The position numbers and the translations under genes are program-made. A stretch of 64,000 nt of DNA from Solea solea. Its lineage: Eukaryota; Chordata; Actinopteri; Pleuronectiformes; Soleidae. Position 1 is the stretch's first letter; each line of letters starts with the position of its first letter. Below, in pieces: positions 16,901 through 27,945 of this stretch. The stretch lies in assembly GCF_958295425.1 (NCBI RefSeq), contig NC_081153.1, forward strand, positions 12,301,001 to 12,365,000, given 5' to 3'. The notes beneath the pieces were generated by a model that was not told the origin of the DNA, searched no databases, and was given only the letters and a program-made list of their open reading frames with translations.

Positions 16901-19900
16901 GTTCATCTCCGACTGTGTTTTGGCTACAAGACACTTCAGGGTATTCAGCGCCTAGAACTTGACCTCTGCCTGTAAGCTGCTGCAGGCCTAGTCATGCCTG
17001 TCCTCAGCACAAAAGGGGCACAATCTTATCTGCTGCCTGTTTTTGCTTTTTGCACATCATTCTAATAAATATTCAAACCCTAGTGTTTTTTGTTTTGGTC
17101 ACATCTGAACCAACAAAATGAATGGAGAGCAAATGGCTCCATGTCGGCATATCTCGCTAAATTAGATCAGCACCAGAGGTGTTCCCACATACACAGGTGC
17201 CGGACTTCTGCAACACCTGTGTATGTGGCCACCCATACTTGTTGGTCACATGTACAAGACCCATGTTTGTGCAGATGGTTGATGTTGCATCTCCCCAGCA
17301 GCTACCACCACAAGTTTGCTTCAGACCTTGCCAAAACCATAAATTTGTTTCCCCACTTAAAAGACATGTCTTTCTTAAAAAATATATAGAATAATTCCCC
17401 AAAATTTTCTGAATTGATGTTGGTATGTAATGCAGTAAATGCTCGTGTTCCCACTAGTTACAGGCTAGGATGTTTTACAACCCAATCTCTGAATGTGACC
17501 ATATTCAGAGTGTCAGAATCATCATCTTAAACATCTTATTATAAATATTTGTGAGCATGCATACATAAAGTGGCCTTCGGTGTGTAAAGAACTTGTCTAA
17601 CTCACCCTGCTGCCAGTGTGACGGCGGCGGTTTGACATAGGGGAATTGCTCTGGCTCCTCCTGCGGCGGGACTCAGGGCTGTAGGAACGAGAACGGGACT
17701 TCCTCCGGTGGGAGTAGGACCGAGAGCGTGAGCGGCTGTAACGGCGGTGTGAGTGCCGCCGAGAACGAGACCTGAAGAGAATGGAGAAGAGGAGGACATG
17801 CATAGAAAGATGAAATTTGAAAGTAAAGAATTTCAAAGCAGACAACCACCACGTGAAAACCAATTATTGTGTATTTGTTTGTATGTGTGACAAGGTAATA
17901 TCAAAATAATAGACAACATACCTAGACTTTGACCAAGAGCGCGATCTAGACTCAGAGCGTTTGGATGCCCGGGATGGGCTTGGGGAGCCGGACCTGCTCT
18001 CCGACTTGACCCGAGCTGGACTCCCATGATCTGATTTAGATGGGGACCGTGACCCCTATAGCCACAGCAGCATGTTAACAACGTTCTTATGAACAAATGT
18101 ATTTATTTGCTTTTACACAAACAAAATCAAGCACAAAGTGAGATGTGGTAGAGTATGCTGTACACATATAGTTCACCTGTCTAAAATATATGTACTGTGA
18201 AGAAAGGGGTTAGTAAGCTTACAACCTCAAAAATGTTGTGTCTAGCATACAGTGCAGCAATATATTAACTACATATAACAAATGCACATGAAAGGCCTAT
18301 TTCAATGCCAACCTGAGAAATCCAAGGAAAAACTAAAACATGCATGTTTATGTTACAGAAAGGGAGAATAGTAAAGAAAAAACATGAGTAACACAAACAG
18401 TGTATTTACTTAACCTAGAGACACATTCATTCTTCCAGATTCTTTACACGCTACTCCTTTCTCTCAGGATTTCTATCCTTCTTCATTCTTCTTTTTTCAG
18501 TTTTCTCATTTTCTGATTCCAGGTCAGTTTTTCCTCTCGTCACCCAAATTGAAACCGGTTTTCATTTTAGCCATTACACTGCAAGCGCTTCTATCTGACA
18601 CCATTCTTCCGTCACATTTTCCTCCCTTTTGCACTTCTATGTTCTGCTCTGTACATGTTTTCATTAGCCTTCTTTTATCTTGAAATTTTTCTTCATCATT
18701 CTTGGATAAAACTCTTCAAATCCTTCACGATCAATAACCTTAATGAAAAAAGAACATTCAATAAAATTAAGGTTATAGATTTGAGAAAAGAGAAGAAAAT
18801 TGTATATGAAATGCAGTACAGTAGTAATTTTATATGTGTGTAAATTAGCAAGTTACAACAATGTAAGTTATCTATAAATAATTCACAAGTAGAAAATTTA
18901 AGATTGTGTGTTTTAGCTGTGTTTCAGATTGTTAATTCAGACCATGAAAGCGGGGAAGAAAGAGTGGCTTATGGCTACATGTATATAATAGGGCTGAACA
19001 ATGAGAATATCTAAAAAAAAAAATTCTGACAGATATTGCACAGTGAAATATCCCAAGGATGAGGATATATCGTTACCAACATGTATTAAATACATTCTTA
19101 CATGACCAATTAACTATAGAAGAAATGATTGTAGCCTTTGCAATTGTCAACTGCATGCTTTTCAAATTGTGGTTTCGATTTGAAAATAATTAACTGTTCA
19201 ACCCTACTACATAATCAAATGCTGCGGACAATACAAAAACCCAGGTGTCCACTAATTAATGCATAAGAGGCCGTCTTAAAATGCAACAGATTTAACTGAA
19301 AATACATAGAGTTGGGCTACACAATATGTTGAAAATGTATAGTTAGTGCGATATCAATAACATATCTCAAAATATAAACACATGCATCAAGCTTGAAGTG
19401 CGATAAATGTAGATTGTGGGATTTTTTTTGGCCAATATAATTTGAACATAATTTTCTATATGGGAGCAGTACAAGTGTTGTTCTCAATAATAAAAAAAAA
19501 AAGCTTTCTGATTTTACAGCTCCTTAAACGTGAATTGTTTTTTGCTTTTTGGTCCATATAATAAAGAAATCATTTCCAAGTTTGGCAAACAACGATCAAG
19601 ATTTTTCAACATTTTATGACAGTTTACATACCAAACAAGTACTTGATTAATTGAGAAAATTATGAAAATAATCGTAATTGCAGCCCTACGTTTTTAAGTA
19701 GAAATAATGCATTTCTGTTGAATATCGGTGTGTTGTCTTCATGAACAGACAACCCACGGCAGAGTGACATTAACTTTTTGACTATTTATCGCAATTCATG
19801 GGAGTTTTCAACTGCGTTATCGCATATCGCATGTTTTCCTAATACCGTGCAGCCCACATACTTACATTTTATCACGATCATACCGAGCTAAAAGTCTCAA

Positions 19901-20226
19901 GCTTGCTTGCTAATGCTGAATGGGTTTGATGGAAACAGTCTTGCTAGCAGAAGGATAAACTATTACGTGAATAATTACAGTGTCTTTTTCTGCTAGAGGT
20001 TAATACAGAACGCCTCTCTGCCTCTGAAACATAAACAGCTGCCATGTAACGTGGGGTATTACGCTAGCAATGTAGCATTAGCTCAAATGAGCATCAGCTA
20101 GCAGGGATGTCTGCGGTACTGTTAACAGAAGCCACACGGAAGACAAGGAAAGAGTCGAGAGAACGGGACATATTTGGTGTTATAACTTACCCGTGCCCTG
20201 CCGTTTCCGTTCTCAGTGTCACTCAT
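13943..20226 (-). CDS. tra2a: Transformer-2 alpha splicing regulator
   Basis: Eight coding exons on the minus strand: 20191-20226, 17922-18055, 17606-17771, 15151-15339, 14624-14739, 14279-14449, 14115-14185 and 13943-13953. All joins have GT/AG borders and keep frame, giving 297 residues (human TRA2A, from memory, about 282). The protein starts [13 protein letters not shown] first RS domain spans roughly 13-112. The RRM begins near residue 119, with RNP2-like LGVFGL at 121-126 and RNP1 RGFAFVYF at 160-167. The RRM ends before a linker, [15 protein letters not shown] glycine-rich block with 6 and 14 consecutive Gly and a second RS domain ending SYSPRRY follow. It is a nuclear SR-like protein binding GAA-rich exonic enhancers and promoting exon inclusion. 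Tra2a is preferred to Tra2b from synteny with igf2bp3/ccdc126 and from the polyglycine tract. Confidence 0.95.
14375..14447 (-). repeat. tra2a: Poly-glycine trinucleotide tract in tra2a exon 6
   Basis: GGC and GGT codons encode six Gly, then three AGC serines, then fourteen Gly. The tract lies in frame between the RRM linker and the second RS domain, where human TRA2A also has a Gly run. Its codon mix (GGC and GGT alternating) shows an imperfect trinucleotide expansion. Confidence 0.9.
15340..17605 (-). other. tra2a: tra2a intron between RS1 exon and RRM exon
   Basis: This is a 2.27 kb AT-rich phase-0 intron. I see a CA-rich run near 16259-16275 and no splice-flanked coding segment. An inverted arrangement of caacacctgtgt around 17170-17230 gives overlapping short frames on both strands, which I consider non-coding. 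Confidence 0.75.
18415..18738 (-). other. tra2a: Candidate tra2a poison exon in intron 1
   Basis: On the minus strand a polypyrimidine acceptor, tgttcttttttcattaag, ends at 18739. It opens a strongly purine-rich segment that closes at a possible donor ctctag|gttaag (18415/18414) or ttaa|gtaaat five bases on. Joined to exon 1 in phase 0 it reads [20 protein letters not shown], then IKEG and an in-frame TAA. I count about fifteen AGAA cores, the Tra2 recognition motif. SR and Tra2 genes are known to carry highly conserved stop-containing cassettes in early introns for autoregulation by nonsense-mediated decay. The position, purine content and stops fit that design. The exact donor is uncertain. 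Confidence 0.72.
18989..19206. mobile_element. hAT-like terminal-inverted-repeat element, copy a
   Basis: The left end reads agggctgaacaatgag and the right end, reverse-complemented, reads agggttgaacagttaatt. This is the 'gggctgcacgat'-type end seen commonly in teleost and other vertebrate genomes. The interior contains the usual gatattg...gaaatatc text. It is degenerate and short, with no transposase. Confidence 0.55.
19313..19860. mobile_element. hAT-like repeat remnants, copies b and c
   Basis: A left end tgggctacacaatatgttg at 19313 pairs with a right end whose complement is cgtagggctgcaattacgat (19670-19690). A further right-type end, complement tgtgggctgcacggtatt, lies at 19840-19857. 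The segments look like overlapping or nested decayed copies of the same family as 18989-19206. No coding capacity is visible. Confidence 0.5.
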
Positions 20227-20345
20227 TGTTCGGTATAACAACGTTTAAGACAGAAATAAACTGCCTTGCGGGGTTTTAAAGTGTATTTCACTTCAGCTGG
20301 TTGTTTGCTAAAAGATGGCGCGTGAGCTGGTTTGTATATGCTGCA
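20227..20345 (-). promoter_or_regulatory. tra2a: tra2a 5' UTR and proximal promoter
   Basis: The tra2a ATG is at 20226-20224. Just upstream on the minus strand lie the non-coding leader and a GC-containing core with a YY1-type AAGATGGCG on the opposite strand at 20312-20320, a site often found at TATA-less housekeeping starts. A GC-box-like ggggcgtgg lies at about 20377-20385 (minus). The start site is inferred only to the region near 20320. Confidence 0.45.
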
Positions 20346-20404
20346 GAATATGACATCATTTCCCCTCTCCTTACCACGCCCCTTTCCTGCATAACCCGGA
20401 ATTA

Positions 20405-20865
20405 CCATTACAGATATCTGTGACGTCATTTCGACTATCCAAAACTACTGTTTCAGATATCCGTAATTCAGTTTTTACCTGGCAAAATGACGTCACTTTT
20501 GCCATTCATGTGTATGCGGTTTGTCGTTATTTGTAGATTTGTAGAATCTCTAATTCCAGTTTCAGATATCTACAACTTCACTCTGACAAACTGAAAAAGG
20601 ACAATGTAGATATCTTCAAATGAGGATAATTGAAGATTATCTAAAACTAGAATTGTGACTAGTCATAATGAGGGTGTAGATATCTGAAACTGGAATTGGG
20701 GATATCTACAATTTGCAACTGAATTGTAGATATCTATAATGACAAACCCCATACACATGAATGACAAAAGTAGTTTGAATCTTACTCGTAAAAACTGAAT
20801 TGCAAATATCTGTAACTGTATTTAGACTAGTAATAATAATGTTGCAGATATCAGAAGTGAACATC
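20405..20865. mobile_element. Palindromic foldback element rich in AGATATCT
   Basis: The two halves are imperfect reverse complements. For example, taattcagtttttac (20464-20478) and cattcatgtgtatg (20503-20516) on the left answer gtaaaaactgaatt (20790-20803) and catacacatgaatg (20750-20763) on the right. A second inner pair is aattccagtttcagatatct against agatatctgaaactggaatt. The unit agatatct(a/g) recurs through the whole element. No open frame or transposase is present. It resembles a MITE or foldback DNA transposon; I cannot name the family or identify a target-site duplication. The left arm contains two perfect TGACGTCA sites (20421-20428, 20488-20495). Confidence 0.8.
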
Positions 20866-21519
20866 CTGTCTACCATTTAAATGTTAAAACCACTTGCCAC
20901 AGGGCGCACTTGATCACTCCATGATACATTTAAAACTATATTTATCCTATGGCAAATGACAGTGATAAACCCATACACATCAACGGATATCTAAAATGTT
21001 CAATTAAGAACGGAAATGTGCCCCACTGTAATATATACTGTATATTCAGATTAAGCGGGGAAACAGCTTGACATACAAGTTAAGCTTTTCCACATGGAAG
21101 AAGTTATTGTTATTCAAATGAAACATTTAGATGTTGACACTTGTTGACAATGAATCAACTTTAACCTCTCTCTAAAACAATAGTGTTGCAGACAAAACTG
21201 ATGAGCTGCCTTTTCTGTGACAACGAATCAAATTTTATATACTCACCACCTAAAGAAATCTCATCTGCAACTTTGGTTGAACACTGTCAAGAAGCAGAAC
21301 ATAACTAGAAGCCTTGAGGAAAAGTATAATGATGTTGAAGTGAATAATTAATTACAAGAGAAACCAGTCAGACAGGGCATAGTGTCAATACAAATGCACA
21401 AAAGTAAATATATATTTTTTATGGACCATAATGTACGCCCAAGAAAAAGATTATCAAAATTAATGATTTACTTGTTGAACTGTGTCAAGTACGTGTATTA
21501 AAAGCTTATCCCTTCATTA

Positions 21520-21552
<33 letters not shown>

Positions 21553-23572
21553 GAAATGTGACATGAATAGATGAAGGGAAGCACACCATTCCACAACTCT
21601 CCCGAACCTCTCCAACAAATACTCTTCCTTTCACAATTCATTTATAGACACCAAGTTAGAGAGTGGTATAAACAGTGATTTGGGGGGAAGGACCATTTTC
21701 CTTTCACTCAATTTATTAGTAAAGCTATTTCACAGCAGCCGACTGGTCCACCATCAAGTACAAGTATGGCATCACTCGGAGTAAACACAGTCAAACCAGT
21801 TTAAACATCAGTAAAATAAAGTTCTGCTTCATGGACTCCACATACCATTCACTTTGTAATATGTCAGCAAAAGTATGTAGCAAAGTACATGGTAACCTAT
21901 TACTATTAGTTTATATTCTAATCGCATTCTCTTCATGTTTTAGTTTCATACAATTAAATTCAATTACTTATATATCTGTAATTAATACAATTCTCAAATA
22001 ATTCATGAAAGTATTGCTCTCATTTGTGGCAAGAGAAAGTCCTTATGATGAAGAGCATCGGGATAGGGTGCTGTTTCTTACTCTAGAAACTCAGCAGAGC
22101 CAAGAGAATCAATATGTCAGAGCCTAAAATATCCATATACTCAAGAGTGATGAGCTTGGCATTTTATAGAAAATCTCTGTTGAGTCACAGTGCATCATGA
22201 ACCCTGAACATGTGTAAGCCGTAAGTAATCATTAAGTCATTTTAAGAGCACTACAGGGCTAAAAACAAACCACACAGTCAACATACAATCAATCCGTTTC
22301 ACGTGTGCATTTAAGGCTACGTTCAGATCACCAGGCTGAAATGTCTCATAAAGTGACTCATGTCTGATATTTTTCCGGGCTGTGTGGACACAAAATCTGA
22401 TCAAAAATTTTAAATCAAATTTGTGTCACTTCTGATATGTGGCCATGTGACATGAGTGACAGTGGTCAAGGGTGCTTTTAAGCCTTTAATACGCCTTTAG
22501 CATCAGCAGCTTGGCATTTCCAAACAACCACCTAGGGGATTGATATCATCTGGACCAAAATCCCATCCACAAATTCAGCGCGACAGCTTCTGTTTCTGAC
22601 CAACGCATAAATATGATGTGTTTTTTTTCCTGTTGATGGTGAAAAGCAGTGGGAAAAAAAGGGCAGTTACGTGCTCATAAAAGTCAGATGCAAGAAACTT
22701 GTACTTATGAATGTGACATGTAATGAACTTGATGTAAATCAAATGGGATGTGAACAATATGGCTAGTAATGTGAACATAGCCCCACAAGTCTCACCTCTG
22801 TGTAACAGCGGAGACAAAACACATACACGCTCGTGTTAACGTTGGCAAATAGGCATCCTTCCATCAAATTCTGCATTATCCCGAATATTCTCACAGCAAC
22901 TGTAAATACACATACTAGACTCCAATGGAAGTGCAAACAGCATTCTTTGGATTATCACTTGCAGGTGAAGACAGTTTTGTTTTTGCTTAAAATCACTACA
23001 AGCTGAAGCTTTAAGTAAAGTAGACTCTTCTTCATAGAGTATTTTAGCAACTGCACCAGCAAATAAGTGAAATGTTCCTCACAATCGTGACTGTACTGTC
23101 AAGTATGTCAGCATACTTCAGCAAATGTCAGCATTTTGATATGTTGAAGCAGTGTTGTAAAAGGTTTTACATTGTAGGTAGAGTGTGTGAAGCCATTTTA
23201 TGTGATAAAACCAAATGAGAGTCAGTCTCAGTTCCGTGAGTGTTATACCTCTTTGCGCTCACTTAACCATCTCTGCGACTCAAAGTAAAACAACGCTAAT
23301 AAAATCTGCGATGCAAATATAAAATGCAATGAATAGTCTTAGTAAAAATAATAATAATATTAATAAATATCAGCATATGATAGGATAGAGCATGGAAAAG
23401 TCCTCTCGCTTCCCTCTGAGCTGGCTGAACGTTTTTGTTAAGCTTACCAAATCTAAAGAGGATGTTCACACGTCTCTCTATTGCTTTCCATTTGTCGGAT
23501 GTCGTTGCATCAGTGACAAATGCCTGAAAAGTGTGACGAGCTAAAAACAAAAACACTATACATCTATAAAAA
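20866..23572. other. tra2a-ccdc126 spacer including ccdc126 3' UTR
   Basis: The part next to 23572 is the 3' UTR of ccdc126 (minus strand). Candidate minus-strand poly(A) hexamers are an ATTAAA near 22483 and an AATAAA near 21712; I cannot decide between them. A CT/CA microsatellite lies at 21522-21551. The stretch 22310-22560, with 'ggctacgttcagatcac' text, resembles a common teleost DNA-transposon remnant. No other gene is visible. Confidence 0.6.
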
Positions 23573-24448
23573 CTATGCTCCTTGATGCTGTCGAGGCCTG
23601 TGCGGGGCATGAGGGTGAAGGCGGGATGTCCCTGGGTGGCTGGAGGCGAGGTCGGCCCCCGCTGTTTGGGAAGTGTTAGTGGAGGAGGCGTTGACCACCA
23701 GTTCAATTTTCCCCTCCAGTTTGACCAGTCGTGTTAGGATGTCATCCAGCAACACAGCAATAGTCCTCTTCAGATCAGCTGGGCGTGTGTGTGTGTGTGT
23801 GAACAAGGACAAGAAAGAAAAATAAACACACAATGTTAATACAGGAGTAAAAGATCTTGTAACATCTTGTAATGAACTAAATTGTATTTATTTATTCATT
23901 TGCACTGGTTGTATAACACTGCACACACTGCAACCATCTACAATTTCCATAAACACAACATAGGTTTTAAGTTTGCAACTCCTGCAATATATAATCAGTA
24001 CTTATTTTATACATTTCTCTACATTTTAATACTTTTAATCTCCTAGTCATTTACAATGCTTTTACACTTCCATGTCCTACTTCGCTGCTGGACACTGGAA
24101 TTTCCTTATTCAAGTTTCTTCTATCTGTCTATCTATGTTATATGAGCTGGACAGTAGTAAGTAACCTTCATATACATGTATCACATTTCTAACCTGACTT
24201 ATTTTCAAATACATACCATAACCAGCCATGGAGGTTCCCTGCGGTCCACCATTCTGGTTCTCCTCAGTCAGAACCTTGACATATCGCCGACTGAGCTCCA
24301 GGATCTGCTCACGAAGCTCAGCACTGCTCTGATGTCGTGGCTGCTGCACGGTGTATCGCAACAGCATGAAACCCCATACCAGTCCAAATATCATCAGCAG
24401 CACGCCCAGCTTCTGGGACATGTTCCTCCGCATGAGTGCCCCCAGCAT
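23573..24448 (-). CDS. ccdc126: CCDC126, MGAT5-stem-like type II membrane/secreted protein
   Basis: Two coding exons, 24217-24448 and 23573-23778, join in phase 1 (TTATG|gtatgt ... cccag|CTGATC) and encode 145 residues (human, from memory, 140). The start is [16 protein letters not shown], aligning residue for residue with the human N-terminus. The frame is open further upstream but has no ATG. A single hydrophobic signal-anchor lies at 14-30 ([17 protein letters not shown]), followed by QQPRHQSS and the coiled-coil-like stretches [16 protein letters not shown] and [20 protein letters not shown]. Two N-glycosylation sequons, N107-A-S and N112-T-S, follow. The protein resembles the N-terminal anchor and stem of the Golgi enzyme MGAT5 without its catalytic domain. 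Its molecular function is not established to my knowledge. The C-terminal tail (ending RQHQGA) differs from human. Confidence 0.95.
23779..24216 (-). other. ccdc126: ccdc126 coding intron
   Basis: A 438-base phase-1 intron with a GT run close to the acceptor (plus strand 23785-23802), so the 3' splice site is preceded by a CA-rich tract on the transcribed strand. Nothing else is seen. Confidence 0.85.
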
Positions 24449-27400
24449 GGTACAGGGGAGGGGAGATGGAGAGGCCTGGTCTGAAGCTCCTGTCTCTTGA
24501 TGAAGACCGTGACTGTTTGTCTTTTGCAGCGGTCTGATTTTCTTGTCTTTATCCACCAAGAGGTCAGAGGTTAAAGTCCACTGGAACACATTACATGAGC
24601 AAGTAAGGATTCAACTCGCACCGGATCCACATACAGTCAAAGACGTCTCTCGAACCACAAGAACATCCTGCAAGTGCCAAGAGGCGGGGTAATGCTGAAC
24701 AGCAGCAGATGCCAGGAAGTGGAAACAGAAAGAAGTCGACGCCCTCAGACACCAAGAGTCAGGGGTTTTTGGAAAGGTGCTTTGGTTTCAAGACGTCTAA
24801 CTCCAAGTCACAAATGTAGACTGGGTGTCCAGGCAGGGCCTTTGCAGACATGGTTGACTGTGTTGAAAATTAAACAAAGAGAGAAGAGACAAGAGAAAAT
24901 TAGCTACAAGATAGATTTGTTATACCATTATAAGACCAGACATTACAAGAAGTGACAAAAATAATAATTTTATACAGCACTTTTAAAACAAAGTAAAAAT
25001 CCAACATCAAGACATCAGTCCATAAAAAAACAAGTTAAAAATCAATCAGGTCTCTTTATTCACTTCATAAGGCTCGGTGAAAAATCAATAATAAGTGTCA
25101 CACTATATAAAAAATAGAGATATGTCTATATACATCTTTGAGTCCTGCTGTGGAATGAAATACTGAACTACTGGCAAACACCATTATTGGCAGGAGCGGG
25201 TGAATACATTAAAACTAATTCCTGCAGTTTTGTAGCGATCAAAACAACAACACAGATCTTTGCTGGGTTAAGGTGCACAGTAGCCCACTCATTAACAAAT
25301 CTTTCCCAGCCCTCTTAACCCAACAACCTGTTCAATTTAGCTTGAAGAGACACAGCAGCCAAAAGAGGCATTAGAGGATTCTCTAATCCCACCTTCACAA
25401 TGGTCTGTGGTTGTACAAATAACCCAGAGAGTGCACTGTGACCATGCAGGCGAAATTAGAAAATCATTTCTCAGTTTTCTCAACTTGTCAACAAGTTCAT
25501 ACTCTGTTGCACTCTCTCTTGGGCGTGGAGTATCACCTCCTATTGAGGTCTGAGAGGCAACAATGACCGAGGGAATAAATTATGAAAAGACCTAGGTAAC
25601 AGAATATGTTTCTCAATGCCTTCCAGTGTGTGTCTTGTCAACACACACAAAAAAAGCACACAACCCTCAATTGACCAGGGAATTTGCTACAAGGCGGCTC
25701 AAACAGGTCAGGTAGCAAAATTGAACATTTGAAAACACTGTTGGCTAGGTACACAGCTCAATCACTGGTGGTGCATCATTAAGCTTTTAGTCTAAATAAG
25801 CAGCTGACTAATGGTTGTTTCCAGGAAAAATAAAACAAAATGAAACGAGAGAAGTGGGATCACAGACACAACTCTGCAGACAATATATGATACACAGCCT
25901 CATTCACAATCCTGCACAGATAACAATTTAGGCTGGAGATCTCGTCTCACTGTGTAAGATGCCATAATATAAGATAAAGCAATAACGCTGTCAGCCAATG
26001 AAACATCGCAAATGCCAGTCAATAGTTAACTTGTGGTATTCCTCTCTCTGTGGAAAGACACACAGTTTAGGCAACAACATATTAAGTCAGTGAATGAGAA
26101 GAAGACTGCTTTGATGTGTGCTTAAGGGGTGAGTGACAGCGATAAGGCACTCAGTCAATAAATAAAGTCTGGAGGTTAAATATTTACTGCAACAAGAGTA
26201 GACACATGATTGGACCCGATAAGCTCATCTGCAGAGCAGAGTCTTTTGATATAATCACAAATTAAGTTGTTAGGTTTTATCATATCTCATGACTCGGCAC
26301 CAGTCAGCCCTAGTTGGTGACAGTCGGCATGGCGAGTTGGCACAGAAATCTGTTAGCGTGCAAGGGTAACAAACCCGATCAGACCTAAGTTGCTGTCAAT
26401 AAAAAACGACTTTTTTGAGCCAATTCGGGACCCAATCGTGTCGTGTGTACCGATTACCGACCCAACTGCAAACACATGTTGCCAACAGCCGACGAAAAAG
26501 AGTTGGTGGGACACAGGAAATGGCGTCATAAGATAGATGGAGAAGACAGGGAGTAGTGGGAATATCAAAACAATGATGGCGATGTTTGTTTCCCCTTTAA
26601 AATGGCACTCTCGCAAGAGTTTAATACGTTTCGTTGGCTTTAGGGAGACATGATATTGGACTTTTTGCTGATATTTGATATTCTGATATATCAGGAGTGC
26701 TTGGGCCGATAACAGATATGTTTTTCCCTGTTACAAATGCAGAGGTCATTTAGTCTCTTCTGTAGTGAAATTAATATCCAAATTTTGCCTACTCATGTCG
26801 CAGCAGATGTAGACATACATTTTATTCATCGAGAAAAATAAATAAACGTTACAAAAATAGTTGTAGAGGGTGCCAGCATAGAAGTCAAGGAGGTATATAG
26901 CCTACTGTTGTAGTCATTCGTTAAATCTGCAGATCTTGGTGTGTTTGCCAATATCGTATAATACATTTTAAAGCCAATATTTGCTGATATTGTTACCCTA
27001 GCTGTAATAAAACACATAAAAAGACACGAAAATGAAACCAACCAACACTACTAGATAAGGAAGATGCATGTTCTAGCCCTCCTCAAAACGATAAAATGTC
27101 ACTGTTTAATACCAAAATCATTCTAAATAAAATTTCCTAAAAACATGAACACAATTGTATAACAATACACTGGATTGGACTGTTTCTAAAGTTTGCATTT
27201 TGTGTTTGCACTGTATTGCACTTCTACATTTAAATTAAAACTAATGCACAATTTAACATGGCAACCAGGTAATGGAAGACTTGTCAAATAAACTTTTGGA
27301 AGAGATTTTACAGCATGTGTCGGGTTTCTGAGATAACATGAACCCACTGCACACGTGTTTTCACTTTACAGGTGATGTAAGGGAAAACATGACAGTGCTG

Positions 27401-27571
27401 GCACCTGCTCGACCTCAGCTCCAACTGTTTTTAACTCCACTGACATGTTAGCTCGACATGCTAGCTCGGCCACACTCAACACCGGGAAGCCAAAAGGCAG
27501 CAACTCCTCCACACATGCAACAATTCCCATCGAACGGGACAAAAATAGACAAAAAAGAGCAGGTCATTTAC
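24449..27571 (-). other. ccdc126: ccdc126 5' UTR and first intron
   Basis: The leader of the ATG-containing exon continues above 24448. Its acceptor is not clear; caagagacag at about 24490 is one candidate. The rest is intron up to the non-coding first exon. It includes a repeat at 26640-27010 with weak inverted ends (tagggagacatgatattgg / ccaatat...ttaccctag) and 'gatattctgatatatc' text typical of a decayed teleost DNA transposon. An unassigned stretch lies at 26280-26640 (gtcggcatggcgagttgg). Confidence 0.55.
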
Positions 27572-27745
27572 CAGGGGGGGTGTTGGTAACTGAAGCTCTC
27601 CTGCGGCGGTAGCACGGTATGTTGTGTGAGACTGAGCCCCAGCTGCTTCCTCTGGCTGACACTGAATGATGCTTGTTGTTGGGCTGTTGTAACGGTCGCT
27701 GGGAGTAACAGCGCGGCTGCCTCCATTAAAGCACAAAAGGTAAAG
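27572..27745 (-). other. ccdc126: ccdc126 non-coding first exon (candidate)
   Basis: On the minus strand a CpG-containing segment with no in-frame start continuing into the coding exon ends at a clean donor CCCTG|gtaaat (27572/27571). It lies about 3.1 kb upstream of the coding start and just downstream of a ZNF143-type site. The 5' limit is a guess. A leader-only first exon fits the coding exon having its ATG well inside it. Confidence 0.5.
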
Positions 27746-27925
27746 TCAGTTGCCGTGCTCCATGTTCACGCGGCTGCTCCACTTCTCCCCGCACCGGCCC
27801 TACACGTACAGAATCCACGGGACCACAGCAGCAGGACAAACTCAGCAGCTAGAATGCCATGCATACATCTGTTCAGACTGTCATGGTTTCCACGAACGTC
27901 GTCTACTGCGTGCGTTGTCACTGTG

Positions 27926-27944
27926 GCATTGTGGGATACGTAGT
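27926..27944 (-). promoter_or_regulatory. ZNF143/THAP11 (SBS)-type promoter site
   Basis: On the minus strand the sequence reads actacgtatcccacaatgc. It matches the ACTACAnnTCCCAnnATGC pattern of the Staf/ZNF143 site found at many housekeeping promoters, differing mainly at the variable positions. It lies about 180 bases upstream of the inferred ccdc126 first exon. Confidence 0.55.
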
Positions 27945-27945
27945 C

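Larger units (their letters stand above)
18056..20190 (-). other. tra2a: tra2a intron 1
   Basis: A 2.1 kb phase-0 intron separates the 12-residue first exon from the RS1 exon. It contains the candidate poison exon (18415-18738) and a second good acceptor, ggatttctcag, ending at 18313, followed by a possible donor near 18176. Remnants of hAT-like repeats occupy 18989-19860. Confidence 0.8.

Noticed and set aside
17170..17235. Inverted caacacctgtgt / acacaggtgc segment, considered a mobile element
   Set aside because: The arms are only about 10-20 bases with no flanking duplication; too weak to call.
17597..17863. Single 88-residue protein starting upstream of tra2a exon 3
   Set aside because: The first part is intron 2; the acceptor at 17772 is clear and the RS-rich part is tra2a exon 3.
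23296..23706. 136-codon frame antisense-offset to ccdc126 exon 2
   Set aside because: It overlaps the real exon in another frame and continues into the 3' UTR.
24449..24589. Upstream extension of the ccdc126 frame by 47 codons
   Set aside because: It has no ATG; the first Met, at 24448, aligns with the human start, so the extension is 5' UTR.
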